Notes: a model not told the origin generated them from the sequence alone. 48,107 nt of DNA from Maritimibacter sp. DP1N21-5 (GCF_019218295.1 NZ_JAHUZF010000005.1:1-48107); one strand, 5' to 3'. Counted from the first letter of the stretch, positions 1 to 8,767 are shown. Made by a program: numbers and translations.

Positions 1-195
1 ATATGAACCAAACCGCCCACATATCTCTTCAGATACCAGCAATGTCAAAGAGCGTAGAAACAAAACCAGACCAGTGCGCCCTAAACTCACGGCGCGCCCG
101 CCTAATCCTGCCTCTGTTTTTTGCTTCAAGGCCTGCGAGAGCGTCGCTCCGTGGTTCCTTTCGGCGTACCGTCGTGCGCCTCAGCGCCGCCGGTG
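1..195 (-). other. 5' leader of an rRNA operon (16S rRNA just beyond the left edge)
   Basis: Read on the minus strand, this stretch follows a strong promoter and ends with the block CTGAAGAGATATGTGGGCGG, which I recognise as the sequence lying shortly before 16S rRNA in Rhodobacteraceae rRNA operons. A boxA-like antitermination site precedes it. No convincing protein is encoded here; the open frames lack ribosome sites and family resemblance. The 16S gene itself is not in the window, so this rests on recognition of the leader and on promoter, boxA and leader occurring in the expected order. Confidence 0.75.
43..54 (-). promoter_or_regulatory. boxA antitermination site of the rRNA leader
   Basis: The minus strand reads CGCTCTTTGACA, which matches the NusB/NusE-binding boxA consensus TGCTCTTTAACA at ten of twelve positions. 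In rRNA operons boxA sits in the leader between promoter and 16S rRNA and prevents Rho termination. Its position between the promoter at 202-230 and the conserved pre-16S block fits that role. Confidence 0.6.
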
Positions 196-201
196 AGGGG
201 G

Positions 202-230
202 TATTTACGAATTGGGGCCGGGGTTCGCAA
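202..230 (-). promoter_or_regulatory. rRNA operon promoter with A-rich UP-like tract
   Basis: On the minus strand a -35 box TTGCGA (230-225) and a -10 box TAAATA (207-202) are separated by exactly 17 bases. Upstream (231-262) lie A-runs resembling an UP element. Downstream of the -10 comes a C-rich discriminator, typical of promoters under stringent control. It faces the rRNA leader at 1-195. Confidence 0.7.
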
Positions 231-386
231 GAGCTTTTTTCCAGAAAGTCGCATTTTTTTGCCAGTACCAACCAAAGCATTGTTTTTCAACGCTTTTTTG
301 ATAATTCGCCGCCGGATGTATCCCGCTCACCCTTGTTCACGTGGGGCGCTAACAGTGAGTTAGACGCGTTATCCCGGGGATATCCA

Positions 387-412
387 CAGAAAACGGGGCC
401 CAAGGGCCCCGT
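387..412 (-). terminator. Rho-independent terminator after msrPQ
   Basis: The minus strand forms a perfect stem ACGGGGCCC / GGGCCCCGT (412-393) with a two-base spacer, followed by TTTTC. It lies about 20 bases past the msrQ stop and insulates msrPQ from the downstream rRNA promoter. A sequence resembling a DnaA box (one mismatch) sits beside it at 381-389 but is alone. Confidence 0.7.
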
Positions 413-433
413 CTGGTCTGATTCAATGCCGAG

Positions 434-1087
434 TCACGTCGCTTCGCGGGGAATCGTTTGCCCGGATCGCGCCCGTCTGCGCCACAGGAACGGAAGTCGA
501 AGACCCAGGAGCAGGACGATTCCCAGCAGATAGAGGACGGGCTCCAGCTGAATGCCCTTGCGCAGCATGAAGAAATGCACGCCGCCCAGGATGATCGCCG
601 GATAGAAGAGCTTGTGCACGGTCTTCCACGACTTCCTGAGCTTGCGCATCGACCAGTCGTTCGAGGTGACCGCCAAGGGGATCAGCAGCACGAAGGCCCC
701 CATGCCGATGGTGATATAGGGCCGCTTCACGATGTCGGCCCAGATCTGGCTCCAGATCTGCACATCGAGAAAGAGCCAGACCGCGAGGTGGCAGACGATA
801 TAGAAGAAGCCGACCAGCCCCATCGCCCGGCGAAACTTCACCAGGTTGATGCGAGTCAGTTTGAACAGCGGTGTGACGGCCAGCGTGGCCAGAAGCACTT
901 GAAGGCCCAGAAGGCCGATCTGATGTTCCATCTCTTTCACGGGGTCGACGCCGAGGTTGCCGGCGACTCCCTGGTAGAAGAGCCACGCAGGCGGAACGGC
1001 CCCTATGATATAGAGAGGCCACGCGGGCACCCTGCGCAGCGCCCCGTTCACGGTGCGGGCGAACTCTGTCATACGCGGACCGGGCAT
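434..1087 (-). CDS. msrQ: MsrQ, haem-binding membrane subunit of periplasmic methionine sulfoxide reductase
   Basis: A 217-residue membrane protein with about six hydrophobic segments. It feeds electrons from the inner-membrane quinone pool or flavins to MsrP, which repairs oxidised methionines in periplasmic proteins. Family-typical features are the histidines in helices that bind haem b (MEHQIG near residue 55, YIVCHLAVW near 97, KTVHKLFYP and GGVHFF near 160-170). Length matches the family. The start ATG overlaps the msrP stop by one base (TGATG), so the two are translationally coupled in the order msrP-msrQ. A strong terminator follows. The assignment is secure from the sequence and the partner gene. 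Confidence 0.93.
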   Translation of the reverse strand: MPGPRMTEFARTVNGALRRVPAWPLYIIGAVPPAWLFYQGVAGNLGVDPVKEMEHQIGLLGLQVLLATLAVTPLFKLTRINLVKFRRAMGLVGFFYIVCHLAVWLFLDVQIWSQIWADIVKRPYITIGMGAFVLLIPLAVTSNDWSMRKLRKSWKTVHKLFYPAIILGGVHFFMLRKGIQLEPVLYLLGIVLLLGLRLPFLWRRRARSGQTIPREAT

Positions 1088-1983
1088 CAGTAGAACTTCG
1101 ACAGGTCCATGCCTTCGTAAAGGCCCGCCACTTCATCGTAGCCGTTGAACATGAGCGTCTCCTGCCGGCTAGCAAAGATGCCCGCGCCGATCACGCGCTC
1201 GGTGGCCTGCGACCAGCGTGGGTGATCGACGGTTGGGTTCACATTGCTATAAAAGCCATACTCCCGCGCGTTCGCCTTTTCCCATGTGGTCGGCGGCTGA
1301 TCCTCGACCAGCGTGATCTTGACGATCGACTTGATCGACTTGAAGCCATACTTCCACGGCACGACGAGCCGGATCGGCGCACCGTTCTGTTTCGGCATGG
1401 GTTCTCCGTAGATGCCCGTCGCCATGATCGTGAGCGGGTGCATCGCCTCGTCGAGGCGCAGCCCCTCGACATAGGGCCATTCGACGACGGGGAAACGGAC
1501 GCCGGGCATCTCCTCGGGACGATAGGCGGTCTCGAAGGCCACGTATTTGGCACCGGACTGCACGCCGACCTTTTCCAGAAGCTGGTTCAGCTCGAACCCG
1601 TTCCACGGAATGACCATCGACCAGGCCTCGACACAGCGGAAACGGTAGATGCGTTCCTCGATCGTCATGCCGTCGGTCAGGTCGGCGAAGGAATAGGTGC
1701 CGGGATTGTCGACCAGCCCGCCCACTTCGACCGACCAGGGGTCGGTGGTGAGCATATGGGCATGTTCGGCCGGGTCTTCCTTGCCGGTGCCGAATTCATA
1801 GAAATTGTTGTAGTTCGTGATTTCTTCGAGCGTGTTCGGCTCCAGCCCCTGATCCTGCGCCAGCGCGGGGCGGATCATCGACGTGGTGGCGAGCCCTGCG
1901 GCACCTGCAAAGATCTGACGGCGGTTGAGCCAGAGCGACTTCGGCGTCACGTCGTCACGTGTGTAGAAAGGTTTGTATCCCAT
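1087..1983 (-). CDS. msrP: MsrP, molybdopterin-dependent methionine sulfoxide reductase catalytic subunit
   Basis: A 298-residue periplasmic molybdoenzyme that reduces protein-bound methionine sulfoxide. The N-terminus carries a Tat signal (NRRQIF near residues 20-25, then a small hydrophobic stretch and a cleavage-like site ending ALAQ), so it is exported folded with its molybdopterin. Cys117 in RFRCVEAW is the expected molybdenum ligand of the sulfite-oxidase fold. I chose the ATG at 1983 because GGAGG sits seven bases upstream; an in-frame ATG 27 bases earlier lacks such a site. It is coupled to msrQ. The upstream neighbour is a separate gene 65 bases away in the same direction. Confidence 0.93.
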   Translation of the reverse strand: MGYKPFYTRDDVTPKSLWLNRRQIFAGAAGLATTSMIRPALAQDQGLEPNTLEEITNYNNFYEFGTGKEDPAEHAHMLTTDPWSVEVGGLVDNPGTYSFADLTDGMTIEERIYRFRCVEAWSMVIPWNGFELNQLLEKVGVQSGAKYVAFETAYRPEEMPGVRFPVVEWPYVEGLRLDEAMHPLTIMATGIYGEPMPKQNGAPIRLVVPWKYGFKSIKSIVKITLVEDQPPTTWEKANAREYGFYSNVNPTVDHPRWSQATERVIGAGIFASRQETLMFNGYDEVAGLYEGMDLSKFY

Positions 1984-2048
1984 TGCGTTCCTCCAATCCT
2001 TTGCGCGCATCTAACAGCAGGAACGAGTCGAAACCCAATAAAGGTGCA

Positions 2049-3542
2049 TCACGATACGGCGCGGGAGCTGTAACTCGGATAAATCTCGTTCATCGGGATG
2101 GATCGCCCGTCCGCCTGCACGATCCGCACATGCCGCCTCCGCATCTGGCGCGGCTCGGCCACGCCCACGCTGTGCGCGATGGTTTCGACCTCGTGAATCA
2201 TGGCGGTGGCGAACTTGGCGACCTTCACCGCCTTGTCGGTCGGGTCAAGTCCACGCTGAAGATGCGGGTCGTGCGTGGTGACGCCCGTGGGGCAGGTGTT
2301 CTTGTTGCACTTGAGCGCCTGGATGCAGCCGAGCGAGAACATGAAGCCACGTGCCGAGACCACGAAATCGGCGCCGGCACAGATCGCCCAGGCCACATCC
2401 GACGGGTTCACCATCTTTCCGCTCGCGATCATGCGGATGCGGTTGGTCAGCCCCCGCTGGTCGCGCAGGTCAACGATCCGGGGCAGCGCCTCGCGGATGG
2501 GCATGCCGACCAGGTCCATGAGCGGCATGGGCGCGGCCCCGGTGCCGCCCTCGCCTCCGTCGATGCTGATGAAATCGGGGGCCGAGTCAGGCCCGCGCCG
2601 CATGATGACGTCGAAGAGATCCGAGAAGGGATCGACCATGCCGACGACGGTCTTGATCCCCACGGGCTTGCCAGTCACCTCGCGGATATGGGCGATGACG
2701 TCGAGCAGGTCTTCCCAGTCGTCGATCTCTTCATGGCGGTTGGGGCTTTCGCTCGCGGTGTGAACGGGGATCCCCCGGATCTCGGCGATCTCTTCATTGA
2801 CCTTAGCAGCGGGGAGAATGCCGCCCTTGCCAGGCTTCGCCCCCTGCGCGAGCTTGATCTCGAACATCTTCACTTCCGGGCGCGCGGCCACGTCGCGCAG
2901 CCGGTCGTCCGAGAGCTTGCCTTCCGCATCGCGCACGCCGTATTTCGCGGTGCCGATCTGATAGACCACGTCGCAGCCACCTTCGAGGTGGAAGGGCGAC
3001 ATGCCGCCCTCGCCGGTGTTGAGCCAGACATTCGCCTGTTTCGCGCCCATCGACAGCGCCCGGACGGCGGGACGAGACAGCGCGCCATAGGACATGCCGG
3101 AGATATTGAAGAACGACGGCGCATCATAGGGGTGGCGGGCGGTGGGGCCGATGCGCAGGGGCATCGTCTTGGCATACTGGAACCCGAGCGGGGGGAAGGC
3201 GGCATTGGCGAAGATCGTCGTGCCGGGCACACTGATGTTGCGGGTCGAGCCGAAAGCAATGGTGTTGTCCTTGCCGTCGGCTGCCCGATAGACCCAGTCG
3301 CGCTGAGCCCTGTTGAAGGGCATCTCCTCGCGGTCCATGGCGAAGAAGTATTGCCGGAAGAATTCGCCCAGATTGGTGAAGAGCGACCGGAACCGGCCGA
3401 TCACCGGGTAATTGCGGCGCACCGCGTCTCGCGTCTGGATCCGGTCGACAAGATAAAGCACAAGCGCGGCGAGAAGGGCGAAGCCGATCAACAGCAGGAA
3501 GGCCAGCGAAAGATACTCGAGTACCCAGAAGGTCGTGCTCAT
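2049..3542 (-). CDS. Membrane-anchored FMN-binding glutamate-synthase-family protein
   Basis: A 497-residue protein with one N-terminal transmembrane helix (about 9-33), then a soluble domain like the FMN/synthase domain of glutamate synthase large subunit. Visible hallmarks are a glycine-rich phosphate-binding loop (SIDGGEGGTGAAP, about 320-335) and a C-x5-C-x4-C cluster in GCIQALKCNKNTC, which matches the 3Fe-4S ligands of GltB. The amidotransferase and C-terminal beta-helix domains of true glutamate synthase are absent, so this is a stand-alone oxidoreductase of unknown substrate (annotated elsewhere as glutamate-synthase-related or FMN-binding). The start has GGAG six bases upstream. There is no GltD-like partner nearby. 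Confidence 0.85.
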   Translation of the reverse strand: MSTTFWVLEYLSLAFLLLIGFALLAALVLYLVDRIQTRDAVRRNYPVIGRFRSLFTNLGEFFRQYFFAMDREEMPFNRAQRDWVYRAADGKDNTIAFGSTRNISVPGTTIFANAAFPPLGFQYAKTMPLRIGPTARHPYDAPSFFNISGMSYGALSRPAVRALSMGAKQANVWLNTGEGGMSPFHLEGGCDVVYQIGTAKYGVRDAEGKLSDDRLRDVAARPEVKMFEIKLAQGAKPGKGGILPAAKVNEEIAEIRGIPVHTASESPNRHEEIDDWEDLLDVIAHIREVTGKPVGIKTVVGMVDPFSDLFDVIMRRGPDSAPDFISIDGGEGGTGAAPMPLMDLVGMPIREALPRIVDLRDQRGLTNRIRMIASGKMVNPSDVAWAICAGADFVVSARGFMFSLGCIQALKCNKNTCPTGVTTHDPHLQRGLDPTDKAVKVAKFATAMIHEVETIAHSVGVAEPRQMRRRHVRIVQADGRSIPMNEIYPSYSSRAVS

Positions 3543-3622
3543 GATGTCTCCGTCGTCATGTCTGCCGCCTGCCCGGACCTTGCATCAGGGGCGCGAAGGG
3601 GCACAAGCCGAAAGCCGTTCCC

Positions 3623-4072
3623 CTAGTAGGCAAGGCCCGCGCGACGATAAAGGAAACTCAGGAGCCACGCAGGACCGATCAGGAGGAATTGAACGTCCTT
3701 GAAGAACGATGGTTTCTTGCCCTCGACCTTGTGACCCCAGAACTGCCCGATCCAGGCCAGCACGAAAAGCACGAGCGCCGTGGCCCACAGCGGCAGGGGC
3801 GACGCGGCGAGCGCGAGCTGGATGAGCGCCCAGCAGATACCGAGCACGATGGCAAATCCGATGGCGAGCGGCACCGAAAGCAGCGCGTAATAAACGAGCG
3901 CGGCGATGGCGACGGGCCAGAGGAGGTTCACCCCGGCAACCGGCGGGATCGCGTAGATCAGCGCCACGACGCACCAGAATATGACCGGCACGCAGATCCA
4001 GTGCACCCGCTTGTTCGTCGGGTTCTGATGGCTCTCGCCATATTCGATCAAGAGCGCGTCGATTTTCCGCAT
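3623..4072 (-). CDS. Mpo1/DUF962 family membrane protein
   Basis: A 149-residue protein with about four hydrophobic segments. The start of the family is clear: YGESHQNPTNKRVHWICVP near residues 11-29 and WIGQFWGHKVEGKKPSF near 107-123. These conserved His and Glu/Lys positions are shared with yeast Mpo1, a dioxygenase that alpha-oxidises 2-hydroxy fatty acids, so a lipid-oxidation role is possible but unproven in bacteria. GGGAGG lies six bases before the ATG. It is 80 bases downstream of no coupled partner and reads in the same direction as the flavoprotein gene. Confidence 0.85.
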   Translation of the reverse strand: MRKIDALLIEYGESHQNPTNKRVHWICVPVIFWCVVALIYAIPPVAGVNLLWPVAIAALVYYALLSVPLAIGFAIVLGICWALIQLALAASPLPLWATALVLFVLAWIGQFWGHKVEGKKPSFFKDVQFLLIGPAWLLSFLYRRAGLAY

Positions 4073-4135
4073 ATGCCGTCCTCCCTGTCCGTCACGGTAA
4101 TCCGGGAGTGTCCAACCGCAAAGCCTTCCGATACG

Positions 4136-4792
4136 TCAGCGCAGGAGCAGCGCCGCGCCGATTCCCTGAAAAACCACGGTCAGGATGAAATCCAGCTCGT
4201 CCTCGTCGGACCAGTCCCGGTCGCGCGCGACGACCGAAGAATGCAGGAAGTAGCCGCCGACGAGCGACGCCACGGTGCGTATGAAGCGTTCCTTCTGGGC
4301 TGGCGTCTCGGCGCCGACCATCGCGATGACCTCGCCAAGCTGGACGAAGAATGGGCCGATCTCGCCCGCCAGCATATCGCGGAGGTCGTCATTGACGAGC
4401 ACTTCCTGCATCACGATCCGAACGAGCGGCGCATAGAGCCGCATCCAGTGCAGCCGGGTGAGCAGGGCCTCGCGAATGAACTGACGCGGATCGCCAGGTC
4501 GGTGGGTGAGGAAAGTCTCGGCCTGATGCGCAGCCTCCGGTGCAAGTACGTGCCGCACGACCGGTTTCGTCAGCCGCAACAGGAAATCCCGCTTGGTCGG
4601 AAAGTGCCGGAAGATCGTCGCCTCGCCGATCCCGGCTTTCTGGGCGATCATCTTGGTCGAGGTGCCGTCGAACCCGTATTGGGCAAAGCATTCCAAGGCG
4701 GCGAGGATCGCAAGGCGCTTTTTCGGCGCCATGCGACCTTCTTCTTTCTCGACCGCGATGACCACGGCCTCGTAGGGATGTGTTTCGGTCAT
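4136..4792 (-). CDS. TetR/AcrR-family transcriptional repressor
   Basis: A 218-residue regulator with a TetR-type helix-turn-helix at about residues 26-70 (ECFAQYGFDGTSTKMIAQKA then GEATIFRHFPTKRDF) and a variable ligand-binding C-terminal half. The ATG used here overlaps the stop of the upstream transporter gene as ATGA, so it is coupled to that gene; a second ATG at residue 21 is possible. Being the second gene of the unit, it would be autoregulated through the two palindromes at 5929-5967, which sit over the promoter of the first gene. The ligand is unknown; the coupled membrane protein suggests a toxic small molecule or drug. Confidence 0.9.
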   Translation of the reverse strand: MTETHPYEAVVIAVEKEEGRMAPKKRLAILAALECFAQYGFDGTSTKMIAQKAGIGEATIFRHFPTKRDFLLRLTKPVVRHVLAPEAAHQAETFLTHRPGDPRQFIREALLTRLHWMRLYAPLVRIVMQEVLVNDDLRDMLAGEIGPFFVQLGEVIAMVGAETPAQKERFIRTVASLVGGYFLHSSVVARDRDWSDEDELDFILTVVFQGIGAALLLR

Positions 4793-5907
4793 GCCGCCTG
4801 TGTCGTCTCATCCGCCTTGCTGGCACGCCCCGGCAGCGCCGCGCGCAGCCAGATCAGTGCAAGTCCGAGGATGGCGAAGATACCGACGAGCACAAGCGGA
4901 TAGGGCAGCGCGATCCCGTGCACGGCACCCCGATAGGCCGCACCGACCGCTTCAAGACCGATCCAGCCGGTGAGCGTGCCGAGCCAATCGGGCGCGGCAC
5001 CGGCGGGCATCATTACGCCGCCGATGGCCGACTGATAGAAGACGAGCGGAAGGATCACAGCGATCATCCACAGTCCGACGGTCGACAGAACGCCTGTGAA
5101 GAACCACGTGAGCGCCAGCGTCGTCGGCCAGACCACGAGCCATGCGGGCAGGAACGTGCCCCATCCAACCGTCGCGCCAACGATGAGCGCCAGGAGGAGC
5201 GAGGCGGCGCCCGTGATCACGACGGGGAGCATCGTGCGAGTCCAAGCGACGGAGCCCCGATCCGGGCGTCCGCGCGTTGCGAGCGTCAACATGATGGACC
5301 CGACGAAGGCTGCGAGCCAGGTCGTATAGAGCATGGCAAAGGGTGCCTGTGCCGCGGCAGCGGGCTCATCGGTGCCAAGCCGCGTGACCTCGGCCACGAC
5401 GGGCATCGCGCCGGTGGGCATCTGGCCTTGCGCCATGGCGAGCTTCATGCTCGCGACACCGGCCGACATGGCGATGGGCAACATCCGTTCGAGCGATCCG
5501 GCCATCTGCGTCTCGGCCACGGTCACATGAGGCGCGGTAAAGATCTCGACCCTGACCTGCTCTCCGGCAAAGGCCTTGGCCGAAAAATCGGACGGGAAAA
5601 CGAGGACGACACTCACGTCACCGGCCTCAAGCGCTACCCGCGCCGCATCGGTCGTCTCCATGGAAACGACCGTGAAAGGCAACTCGCCACCCAGTCCCGC
5701 CAGCATCCGTTCCGAGATTTTGATCGGCGGCATCGTCAGCCCCTCGTCCTGATTTACGACGGCGAGCTTGATTTCGGGCGCGAGCCGGGCGGGGTCCATC
5801 GGTGCGGTGAGGGTAAAAACCGAGAAGATGAGCATGATCGCCGAGGGCACGATCAGCGCGGGGACAGCCAAGGGGCGGGCAAAGAATTTTTGCAGGAAGC
5901 TTGACAT
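4789..5907 (-). CDS. ABC-2/YhgE-Pip-like membrane transport protein
   Basis: A 372-residue membrane protein. It has one N-terminal helix (about 15-38), a long extracytoplasmic domain (about 40-190) and five or six C-terminal helices, the layout of ABC-2 permeases and of the YhgE/Pip and YhaP-like groups. No ATP-binding protein is encoded beside it. I chose the ATG at 5907, which has GGAG seven bases upstream, rather than one 39 bases earlier that would lie inside the operator. It is the first gene of a two-gene unit with the TetR regulator, so export of the regulator's inducer is the simplest guess. The substrate cannot be told from sequence. Confidence 0.75.
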   Translation of the reverse strand: MSSFLQKFFARPLAVPALIVPSAIMLIFSVFTLTAPMDPARLAPEIKLAVVNQDEGLTMPPIKISERMLAGLGGELPFTVVSMETTDAARVALEAGDVSVVLVFPSDFSAKAFAGEQVRVEIFTAPHVTVAETQMAGSLERMLPIAMSAGVASMKLAMAQGQMPTGAMPVVAEVTRLGTDEPAAAAQAPFAMLYTTWLAAFVGSIMLTLATRGRPDRGSVAWTRTMLPVVITGAASLLLALIVGATVGWGTFLPAWLVVWPTTLALTWFFTGVLSTVGLWMIAVILPLVFYQSAIGGVMMPAGAAPDWLGTLTGWIGLEAVGAAYRGAVHGIALPYPLVLVGIFAILGLALIWLRAALPGRASKADETTQAA

Positions 5908-5928
5908 GATGCGCTCCGGGTCAGGGGT

Positions 5929-5967
5929 GCGAGTATTCACTCGCATCGTATAGGAGTGTTTACTCGC
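5929..5967 (-). promoter_or_regulatory. Tandem palindromic operators for the TetR regulator
   Basis: Two copies of a palindrome lie 22 bases upstream of the transporter ATG. Copy one (5929-5944) reads GCGAGTGAATACTCGC on the minus strand and is a perfect inverted repeat apart from its centre; copy two (5967-5952) reads GCGAGTAAACACTCCT. Consensus is GCGAGTRAAYACTC, with centres 23 bases apart, about two helical turns. A TTGACA box at 5986-5981 lies just upstream, so bound repressor would cover the promoter. This size and symmetry is usual for TetR dimers. Confidence 0.65.
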
Positions 5968-5990
5968 TTTTCTCGACTCCTGTCAATCGC

Positions 5991-6023
5991 GCAAAGGAAA
6001 AGGGCGGGGTCTCCCCCGCCCTT
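5991..6023 (-). terminator. Rho-independent terminator after clpB
   Basis: The minus strand folds into a perfect ten-base stem AAGGGCGGGG / CCCCGCCCTT (6023-6000) with a four-base loop, followed by TTTTCCTTT. It lies 24 bases past the clpB stop and immediately before the promoter of the transporter/TetR unit. Confidence 0.8.
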
Positions 6024-6046
6024 CTGTACCGCCTGCGCCCGCCGTG

Positions 6047-8662
6047 TCAGTGCACGACAGCATCATCAGGCTTGGGGTTATTCGAGTTTCCCACCCGATC
6101 CCCAATGAGCAGCCCATCCGGTCCCGCCGTCACCGGCACCACCGACCCGTCGAGCACGTCACCCGACAGAATCGCCTCTGCGAGCGGGTCTTGCAGCGCC
6201 TTCTGGATCACGCGCTTCAATGGACGCGCGCCATAGACCGGGTCATAGCCCTGATCGGCCAGCCATTTGCGCGCCTCTGCATCCAGCGACAGCGTGATGT
6301 TGCGCTTGGCCAGCCGCTTGGCGAGCCCCGCCATCTGGATGTCCACGATCCCGTCCATATTCGCCCGGTTGAGCCGGTCGAACACGATGATCTCGTCCAG
6401 ACGGTTCAGGAACTCGGGCCGGAAATGGGCGCGCACCGCATCCATCACGTCCCGCTTGGCCTGGGCCGCGTCTGCGTTCTCGGGCAGTTGGCTCAGCGCC
6501 TGCGCCCCGAGGTTGGAGGTCAGGACGATCAGGGTCTGCTTGAAGTCGACCCTGTGCCCCTGACCATCGGTGAGCACACCGTCGTCCAGCACCTGAAGGA
6601 GCACGTTGAACACGTCCGGATGTGCCTTTTCAACCTCGTCGAAGAGGATCACCTGATAGGGACGCCGCCGCACGGCTTCGGTCAACACGCCGCCCTCGTC
6701 ATAGCCGACATAGCCCGGAGGGGCACCGATCAGCCGCGCCACGGAGTGTTTCTCCATGAACTCCGACATGTCGATCCGCACCATCGCGCTGTCGTCGTCG
6801 AAGAGGAACTCGGCGACCGCCTTGGTCAGCTCGGTCTTACCCACGCCGGTCGGACCCAAGAACAGGAACGACCCAAGCGGACGGTTCTCGTCATTGAGAC
6901 CCGCGCGCGCCCGGCGCACCGAATTAGCCACGGCCCGCACCGCCTGATCCTGGCCGATGACCCGCTTGTGCAGGCCCTCTTCCATACGGAGAAGCTTGTC
7001 GCGCTCGCCTTCCAGCATCTTCGACGTCGGGATCCCCGTCCAGCGTTCGACCACCTGCGCGATCTGTTCGGGGCGCACGGCTTCTTCGACCAACACGTCG
7101 TCATCCTGGCTTTCCGCCTCGGACAACTTGCGCTCGAGCTCAGGGATGATCCCGTAGGACAGTTCTCCCGCACGGGCGAGGTTGCCCTCGCGTTTCGCCC
7201 CGTCCAGCTCGGCGCGCGCCCGATCAAGTTGTTCCTTGATGTCCCGCGCCCCTTCGAGCTTGTCCCGCTCCGCCTGCCATTTGGCCGTCATGCTCGCGGA
7301 TTTCTCCTGAAGCTCCGACAGTTCGGTTTCAAGCTTGGCGAGCCGGTCCTTGGAGGCGGCGTCGTCCTCTTTCTTGAGCGCCTCGGCCTCGATCTGAAGC
7401 TGGAGGATGTTGCGGTCGAGTTGGTCGAGTTCCTCGGGCTTCGAGTCGACTTCCATGCGCAGACGCGACGCCGCCTCATCGACAAGGTCGATGGCCTTGT
7501 CGGGCAGGAAGCGGTCGGTGATATAACGATGCGACAGGGTCGCCGCCGCCACGAGGGCGGAGTCACTGATCCGCACGCCGTGGTGCAATTCGTATTTCTC
7601 CTTGATGCCCCGCAGGATCGAAATCGTATCCTCCACCGTCGGCTCCTCGACCATCACGGGCTGGAACCGGCGGGCAAGGGCCGCGTCCTTCTCAACATAC
7701 TTGCGGTATTCGTCGAGCGTCGTCGCGCCCACACAGTGCAACTCGCCCCGCGCCAGCGCCGGCTTGATGAGGTTGGCCGCATCCATCGCGCCATCCGTCT
7801 TGCCGGCGCCCACGAGCGTGTGCATCTCGTCGATGAAGAGGATGATCTCGCCCGCCGCGTCCGTCACCTCGTTCAGCACGGACTTCAGGCGTTCCTCGAA
7901 CTCGCCGCGATACTTCGCCCCGGCGATGAGCGCACCCATGTCGAGCGCGAGAAGCTTCTTGTTCTTCAGGCTCTCCGGCACGTCGCCGTTCACGATACGC
8001 AGGGCAAGCCCCTCGGCAATCGCGGTCTTGCCCACGCCGGGTTCGCCGATCAGGACCGGGTTGTTCTTGGTCCGGCGCGAAAGCACCTGCATGGCACGGC
8101 GAATTTCCTCGTCCCGACCGATGATCGGGTCGATCTTGCCTGCCTCGGCCGCCTCGGTCAGGTCGCGGGCATACTTTTTCAACGCCTCATAGCTGTCCTC
8201 GGCCGACGCGCTGTCTGCCGTGCGCCCCTTGCGCAGATCGTTGATCGCAGCGTTGAGCTTCTGGGCCGTGACGGCCCCCGCCTCCAGCGCGTCCTTCGCG
8301 TTGGATTTCGTCAGCGCGAGCGCGGTCAGCATCCGTTCCACCGGAACGAAGCTGTCGCCGGCTTTCTTCGCGACCTTCTCGGCCTCGTCGAGCACGCGGC
8401 CCAGCGCGGGGTCGAGGTAGACCTGACCCGCGTCTCCCGTGACGCGCGGAATTTTCGCGATCCAGCCGTCGGTGGCCTCGGCCACGCGCCGGGGTTCCCC
8501 GCCCGCCGTGCGGATGAGGTTCGCGGCCATACCTTCGGGATCGTCGAGCAGCGCCTTGAGCAGGTGCTCCGGCGCGATTTTCTGGTGGTTTTCACGCATT
8601 GCGATGGTCTGGGCAGCCTGAATGAAGCCGCGCGACCGTTCCGTGAACTTCTCCAAGTTCAT
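6047..8662 (-). CDS. clpB: ClpB disaggregase chaperone
   Basis: An 871-residue AAA+ protein that, with DnaK, extracts polypeptides from aggregates after heat stress in the cytoplasm. The order of parts is complete: N-terminal substrate domain (1-150), first AAA domain with Walker [10 protein letters not shown] near 203-211, a coiled-coil middle domain of about 120 residues near 400-530, and a second AAA domain with Walker [10 protein letters not shown] near 602. The middle domain separates it from ClpA and ClpC. I chose the ATG at 8662 because GGAGAG lies just upstream and the residues match family N-termini; an upstream ATG at 8716 would add 18 unrelated residues. A heat-shock-type promoter precedes it and a strong terminator follows. 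Confidence 0.97.
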   Translation of the reverse strand: MNLEKFTERSRGFIQAAQTIAMRENHQKIAPEHLLKALLDDPEGMAANLIRTAGGEPRRVAEATDGWIAKIPRVTGDAGQVYLDPALGRVLDEAEKVAKKAGDSFVPVERMLTALALTKSNAKDALEAGAVTAQKLNAAINDLRKGRTADSASAEDSYEALKKYARDLTEAAEAGKIDPIIGRDEEIRRAMQVLSRRTKNNPVLIGEPGVGKTAIAEGLALRIVNGDVPESLKNKKLLALDMGALIAGAKYRGEFEERLKSVLNEVTDAAGEIILFIDEMHTLVGAGKTDGAMDAANLIKPALARGELHCVGATTLDEYRKYVEKDAALARRFQPVMVEEPTVEDTISILRGIKEKYELHHGVRISDSALVAAATLSHRYITDRFLPDKAIDLVDEAASRLRMEVDSKPEELDQLDRNILQLQIEAEALKKEDDAASKDRLAKLETELSELQEKSASMTAKWQAERDKLEGARDIKEQLDRARAELDGAKREGNLARAGELSYGIIPELERKLSEAESQDDDVLVEEAVRPEQIAQVVERWTGIPTSKMLEGERDKLLRMEEGLHKRVIGQDQAVRAVANSVRRARAGLNDENRPLGSFLFLGPTGVGKTELTKAVAEFLFDDDSAMVRIDMSEFMEKHSVARLIGAPPGYVGYDEGGVLTEAVRRRPYQVILFDEVEKAHPDVFNVLLQVLDDGVLTDGQGHRVDFKQTLIVLTSNLGAQALSQLPENADAAQAKRDVMDAVRAHFRPEFLNRLDEIIVFDRLNRANMDGIVDIQMAGLAKRLAKRNITLSLDAEARKWLADQGYDPVYGARPLKRVIQKALQDPLAEAILSGDVLDGSVVPVTAGPDGLLIGDRVGNSNNPKPDDAVVH

Positions 8663-8737
8663 GGGTCTCTCCTTCCATAAAGCATCCCCTTGTCGCGGTG
8701 CCCGCCCTTGCGGCACACCCCATGGGGCCTTGGGCTA

Positions 8738-8767
8738 GAGATGGGGTGGCGCGCGACCCTGCGCAAG
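8738..8767 (-). promoter_or_regulatory. Candidate RpoH (heat-shock sigma) promoter of clpB
   Basis: On the minus strand CTTGCG (8767-8762) is followed after 15 bases by CCCCATCTC (8746-8738). Alphaproteobacterial sigma-32 promoters have a CTTGAA-like -35 and a CCCCATNT-like -10 at 13-17 bases, so this matches well. It would start transcription about 70 bases before the clpB ATG. ClpB is a standard heat-shock regulon member, which supports the call. Confidence 0.6.

Noticed and set aside
369..389. DnaA-box-like words near TATCCACAG, suggesting a replication origin
   Set aside because: Only one near match is present, there is no cluster of boxes or dnaA gene nearby, and the site lies beside a terminator and an rRNA promoter.
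3..533. An open frame covering the left edge
   Set aside because: It crosses the rRNA promoter, the boxA and the msrQ terminator, lacks a ribosome site and has no protein-like pattern.
6044..8680. A very long open frame on the plus strand opposite clpB
   Set aside because: It is the antisense shadow of a GC-rich gene; no ribosome site, composition follows clpB codon structure, and the clpB product is unmistakable.
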